Shown here in pieces: positions 61,201-64,000 of a stretch of DNA of 64,000 nt. Location of the stretch: the NCBI GenBank assembly GCA_963828185.1, contig CAWHDV010000018.1, positions 28,343-92,342 of the forward strand, written 5' to 3'. Origin of the DNA: Rhodoblastus sp963828185 (lineage in GTDB: Bacteria; Pseudomonadota; Alphaproteobacteria; Rhizobiales; Beijerinckiaceae). The notes under the pieces are model-generated. The model was not told the DNA's origin. It worked only from the letters and a program-made list of their open reading frames with translations, and did no database searches. Position numbers and translations under genes: made by a program. Position 1 is the first letter of the stretch. Each line of letters starts with the position of its first letter.

Positions 61201-61530
61201 CTGGTTCCTTGACTTTATGGGTCGACCACAGCCAGCCGGCCCGCACGCAAAAAAACCTTCACGCGGGATAGGTCGGAAGTCATCTTGTCGCCGTGGGCAA
61301 AACGACGCACTATCGCCCGCGCATCAGGAACTCCGAAAGGCCCACAACGGTTTTCTCCGGGGCGGGCTGGCGGATTGCCGGGATGCGCGGCGTCAAATGC
61401 GTCTCGTTGCGCCTGAACGGCACGCCGCGCTATAACAAATTGCGACGCGCCTGCCAATGGCGCGCGAGGGAAGCGACGTTCAAGACTTTTGGATCAACCC
61501 TTTTGGACGCGCGCGCCCGAGGTTTTCGAC
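61201..61530. other. Intergenic region between infA and the phasin-like gene
   Basis: About 330 nt with divergent genes on either side. Open frames exist on both strands (for example a minus-strand frame at 61215-61457), but they lack a ribosome binding site and look like chance frames of GC-rich DNA. The region must contain the promoters of infA and of the gene at 61531. Confidence 0.4.
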
Positions 61531-61893
61531 ATGAAAAATTTGTTCGCCTTGCATAATCGCCTGATGAGTTCCTGGTTCGAGGCCTGCGAAATCAATGCGG
61601 CCTCGCTCGCCACGATTTCCGCGCGCCTGCCGCTGATCGCGGCGGCATCGACCGGCTTTGGCGACCGGAAAGCCCGCCACGAGACTCAGGCCATGGTCAC
61701 GGAAAAGCTGTTCGCGGCGACGGAAGGCGCGCAGGCGGGAGCGCTGGAAACGGCGAAAGTGGCGTTGAAGGTGATGGCCGGCCACACGCATCCCGTGGCG
61801 GTGGCGGGGCATTTCATGGACGTGGCGTCGGCCACGACCGCTCCGGCGCGGAAAAAAGTTCGGGCCAATGCGAAACGCCTGTCGCGGGGCTGA
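61531..61893 (+). CDS. Small helical protein, possibly phasin-like
   Basis: A 120-aa protein predicted to be two long amphipathic helices, with a basic C-terminal tail (ARKKVRANAKRLSRG). The pattern (FALHNRLMSSWFEACEINAA, then MVTEKLFAATEGAQAGALE) resembles small phasins, which coat polyhydroxyalkanoate granules; basic Ala/Lys tails also occur in some of these. No PHA genes are near, so the name is tentative. The ATG at 61531 is preferred over 61489. Confidence 0.6.
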   Translation: MKNLFALHNRLMSSWFEACEINAASLATISARLPLIAAASTGFGDRKARHETQAMVTEKLFAATEGAQAGALETAKVALKVMAGHTHPVAVAGHFMDVASATTAPARKKVRANAKRLSRG

Positions 61894-61966
61894 GCGGACG
61901 CCGGCAAGACGGAATTTAAAACTGCGGATTTTTTAAAAGGGACGGCGTTTGGGGCGGCTTGAGGAC

Positions 61967-61995
61967 TGGACAAGCCGCTTTTCGCTTTCTATAAG
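61967..61995 (+). promoter_or_regulatory. Promoter of the tRNA-Phe gene
   Basis: TGGACA (61967-61972) and TATAAG (61990-61995) are spaced by 17 nt, which is close to the sigma-70 consensus. The tRNA begins 31 nt after the -10. Confidence 0.6.
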
Positions 61996-62026
61996 GCCCG
62001 AGCCTTGGCGCCAGCCGTCACGGCAA

Positions 62027-62102
62027 GCCCAGGTAGCTCAGTTGGTAGAGCATGCGACTGAAAATCGCAGTGTCGGTGGTTCGATTCCGCCCCTGGGCAC
62101 CA
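62027..62102 (+). tRNA. tRNA-Phe (anticodon GAA)
   Basis: A 76-nt tRNA. The acceptor stem pairs GCCCAGG with CCTGGGC; the D-loop (TAGCTCAGTTGGTAGAGCA), the anticodon arm (TGCGA-CTGAAAA-TCGCA, anticodon GAA at 62060-62062) and the T-arm (GGTTCGATTCC) are normal. The CCA end is encoded (62100-62102). The stop of a broken integrase gene follows directly, so this tRNA is the probable attachment site of a genomic island to the right. Confidence 0.97.
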
Positions 62103-62905
62103 TTACCTTTTTTCGGCATTGTTTTTCCTCGACGTTTTGGCCGAAATCGTCCCACTTCCCTCAATCGTCGCTGAAAGTGGGACACTTTCGTTCCCGGTTT
62201 CGCCTTGGGCGAACTTCGCCATTCCGCTTTCGGCGAGCCGTTTGCGGTTGGCGGCGGCGGTGTAGCGCGCGACCTCCTTCAAGGTTTGATGGCCGGTGAT
62301 GGCCATGATTTCATGATCGGTGCAACCAAGCTCGGCGAGGCGCGCGGACGCGGCTTTGCGCAGGCCGTGAGCTGAACAATTGGGCAAGCTGGCGGCGTCG
62401 CACCATTTGCGGAATCGGTTGCCGAAGCCGTTGGCCGTGAAAGGCTTGCCAAATTCCGTCACCAGAAAAATGCGAGCGCGCAACTAGGCGTGGCGTCAAT
62501 GAGCTGTTGCAAGGCGGCAATGATCGGAATTTCGACCATGACGGGCTTGCGCACCCGGTTTTTGAACTGGGTCAGTTTTATCCAGCCGTCGCGGACGTGC
62601 TGCGGCCCAAGGAGCACAACGTCTGATCGCCGCTGTGAGGTGTAGAGAAGCAGCCCGAGTGCAAGACGGGCTTTCGATCCTTTTGGATGGGTCTGTTCGA
62701 ATTGCTGAACCTCTTCAATTGTCCATGAATGATGGCCCTGCGATCCGGTCTTGAGGTAGGGGACCTCGCGCGCGGCGTTGCGGTCGCATAGATCATTGGC
62801 GACGGCATAGACAAAGACCTGGCGCAAATATTTGACAAGCGAGTTTGCCGCCTCTGGGCGATCCGCGCGGGCGTCGCGCCATTTGCGTGCGAATTCCAAT
62901 TCAAT
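62103..62905 (-). pseudogene. Tyrosine recombinase (island integrase), truncated and frameshifted
   Basis: The surviving part covers the end of the DNA-binding domain and the catalytic domain (PEAANSLVKYLRQVFVYAVA, then LLLYTSQRRSDVVLLGPQHV; later CSAHGLRKAASARLAELGCT, ITGHQTLKEVARYTAAANRK). The catalytic R, H-x-x-R, H and Y are all visible, the last as VARYT. A frameshift splits it at about 62470 in a T-run, and the 5' end is replaced by an IS21-type element. It abuts the tRNA-Phe 3' end, which is where integrases of this family insert. It cannot be active as shown. Confidence 0.85.
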
Positions 62906-63009
62906 CCGGCCACCTATTCCGACGCGAAGCCGGCCATGTATTCCGATTTGATGTCGGCCACCGTTCCGATCTGAAGCCGGCCACCATTCCGACGTGAAGC
63001 CGGCCACCT
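62906..63009. repeat. Imperfect tandem repeats at the IS21-type left end
   Basis: Four units of 23-24 bp with the shape CCGGCCACCNTTCCGA plus a variable 7-8 nt start at 62906, 62930, 62954 and 62977; a fifth partial unit begins at 63000. Short repeats near the ends are a known feature of IS21-family elements and serve as transposase binding sites. The array begins at the point where the integrase homology stops. Confidence 0.75.
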
Positions 63010-63106
63010 CCGCCGGCGGTTTTTTCGGAAACGGAGAAGTGTAAGAACGACGCCCCAAGGGTCAGCTGATCAGGCATTGCGGGAGCTTCCAACCAGGAGG
63101 CCCCGG

Positions 63107-64000
63107 ATGCCGGCAAAGAGAGAGCTGACCATGAGACAGATGCGGCATTTGCTGCGTCTTCATTCGAACGGCGCGAGCGCGCGCGAAATCTGCCGCACAA
63201 TCGGCGTGGCGCGCTCGACGGTTCAAGACGCAATCAAACGCGCGGCGGCGGCTGGCCTTTCCTGGCCATTGCCGGCGGAACTCACCGACGCGGTTTTGGA
63301 AGAAAGATTGTTTGCGCGGGCCGGCGTGGGCGCTGGCAAGCGCTTGCGCCCCGAGCCCGATTGGGCGGCGCTGGCGCGGGAGTTGAAGCGGCCTGGCGTC
63401 AACCTCCAGATTTTATGGGAGGAATATCGCGAGGCTCATTCGGCGGGCTATGGCTATTCGCGGTTTTGCGATCTGTTTCGCGAGTTCGAGCGGCGCCTGT
63501 CGCCGACCATGCGCCAGCGTCATGAGCCCGGCGAAAAAGTCTTCGTCGACTATTCCGGCAAGAAGCTTCCGATCGTCGATCCGGCCACCGGCGAAATCCG
63601 CGAGGCGGAGATTTTCGTCGCCGTGCTCGGCGCCTCGAACCTGACCTTTTCCGAGGCGACCTGGACGCAACAACTGCCGGACTGGATCGGCTCGCATGTG
63701 CGCATGTTCGGCTTTTTCGGCGGCGTTCCGAAGCTGATCGTACCCGACAACCTCAAGAGCGGCGTCAACAAGGCCTCGTTCTACGATCCAGAGATCAACC
63801 GCAGCTATGGCAAGATGGCCGACCATTACGGCGTCGGCGTGTTGCCGGCGCGGCCCTACAAGCCGCGCGACAAGGCCAAGGTCGAGGCCGGCGTGCGCTT
63901 CGCCCAGAGCTACATTCTCGGCCGGCTGCGCAACAGGACGTTCTTCTCGCTGGCCGAGGCCAACGCCGCCATCGGCGAGGCGCTTGCGCGGATGAACGGC
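63107..64000 (+). CDS. istA: IS21-family transposase IstA (partial, runs off the right edge)
   Basis: The first 298 codons of a DDE transposase. A helix-turn-helix (ARSTVQDAIKRAAAAG) is followed by the catalytic core, with the first Asp in KVFVDYSGKKL, the second in LIVPDNLKSGVNK and the Glu in KPRDKAKVEAGVRFA. The ATG at 63107 has a perfect AGGAGG 6 nt upstream. No stop is seen before 64000. Normal IstA proteins are about 500 aa, so roughly 60 percent is present. Confidence 0.93.
   Translation, partial: MPAKRELTMRQMRHLLRLHSNGASAREICRTIGVARSTVQDAIKRAAAAGLSWPLPAELTDAVLEERLFARAGVGAGKRLRPEPDWAALARELKRPGVNLQILWEEYREAHSAGYGYSRFCDLFREFERRLSPTMRQRHEPGEKVFVDYSGKKLPIVDPATGEIREAEIFVAVLGASNLTFSEATWTQQLPDWIGSHVRMFGFFGGVPKLIVPDNLKSGVNKASFYDPEINRSYGKMADHYGVGVLPARPYKPRDKAKVEAGVRFAQSYILGRLRNRTFFSLAEANAAIGEALARMNG

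Larger units (their letters stand above)
62906..64000 (+). mobile_element. IS21-family insertion sequence, left part (continues beyond the window)
   Basis: The element starts at the repeat array and carries istA; the istB helper and the right end must lie to the right. It interrupts the integrase gene. The exact outer border is uncertain by a few bases, and no target duplication can be read because only one end is present. Confidence 0.8.

Noticed and set aside
61215..61457. An 80-aa minus-strand frame and an 87-aa plus-strand frame between infA and the phasin-like gene
   Set aside because: No ribosome binding sites, no plausible fold pattern, and both strands are open by chance in this GC-rich gap.
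62906..63009. The repeat array considered as a CRISPR
   Set aside because: Units are directly adjacent without spacers, are imperfect, and sit beside istA; they fit IS21 terminal repeats.

Overview
The window is GC-rich chromosomal DNA from a flagellated alphaproteobacterium. It is most likely a member of the Hyphomicrobiales (Rhizobiales), possibly near the Beijerinckiaceae/Methylocystaceae. The support is the alphaproteobacterial flagellar set (FlaF, FlbT, a CheL-type rod-binding protein), a large CheA with two CheW-like modules plus a receiver, and the nadABC order. The genus is inferred, not proven.

Region 1 (1-30 kb) is a motility island. A leftward chemotaxis operon (unknown 173-aa protein, cheA, cheW, cheY, cheR, then a partial gene) faces a rightward cheB. 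fliI and flgF run left; motA, fliM, fliN, fliG, flhB and a 165-aa unknown run right. A long leftward operon then carries flgE, flgK, flgL, flaF, flbT, flgD, fliQ, flhA, fliR, a FliJ-like gene, a rod-binding protein, a FlgN-like protein, a possible FliL-like protein and a globin-coupled chemoreceptor. A GGDEF protein is divergent from flgE. No flagellin gene is seen.

Region 2 (28-46.7 kb) is metabolic. It holds a PiT phosphate transporter preceded by a PHO-box-like triplet, a methyltransferase, an acyl-CoA-synthetase-like enzyme, an Rrf2 regulator, an AmpG-like MFS protein, a tightly packed glycogen operon (glgP-glgC-glgA-pgm-glgX), a frameshifted DUF2269 gene, an NAD(P)-binding/DoxX-like protein and a large membrane protein.

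Region 3 (46.7-62 kb) starts with nadA-nadB-nadC behind two strong inverted repeats that look like operators. It continues with an exported TPR protein, three small NTF2-like genes, ilvC, an exported msrB-dipZ-msrA set, an NRAMP-like transporter, yacG, maf, infA and a possible phasin.

Region 4 (62-64 kb) is a mobile-DNA boundary. A tRNA-Phe gene abuts the 3' end of a broken tyrosine integrase, whose 5' part is replaced by an IS21-family element that runs off the window.

Several genes (cheA, nadB three times, the DUF2269 gene, the integrase) carry single-base frameshifts, mostly in short homopolymers. These may be real decay or sequence error; read data would decide.
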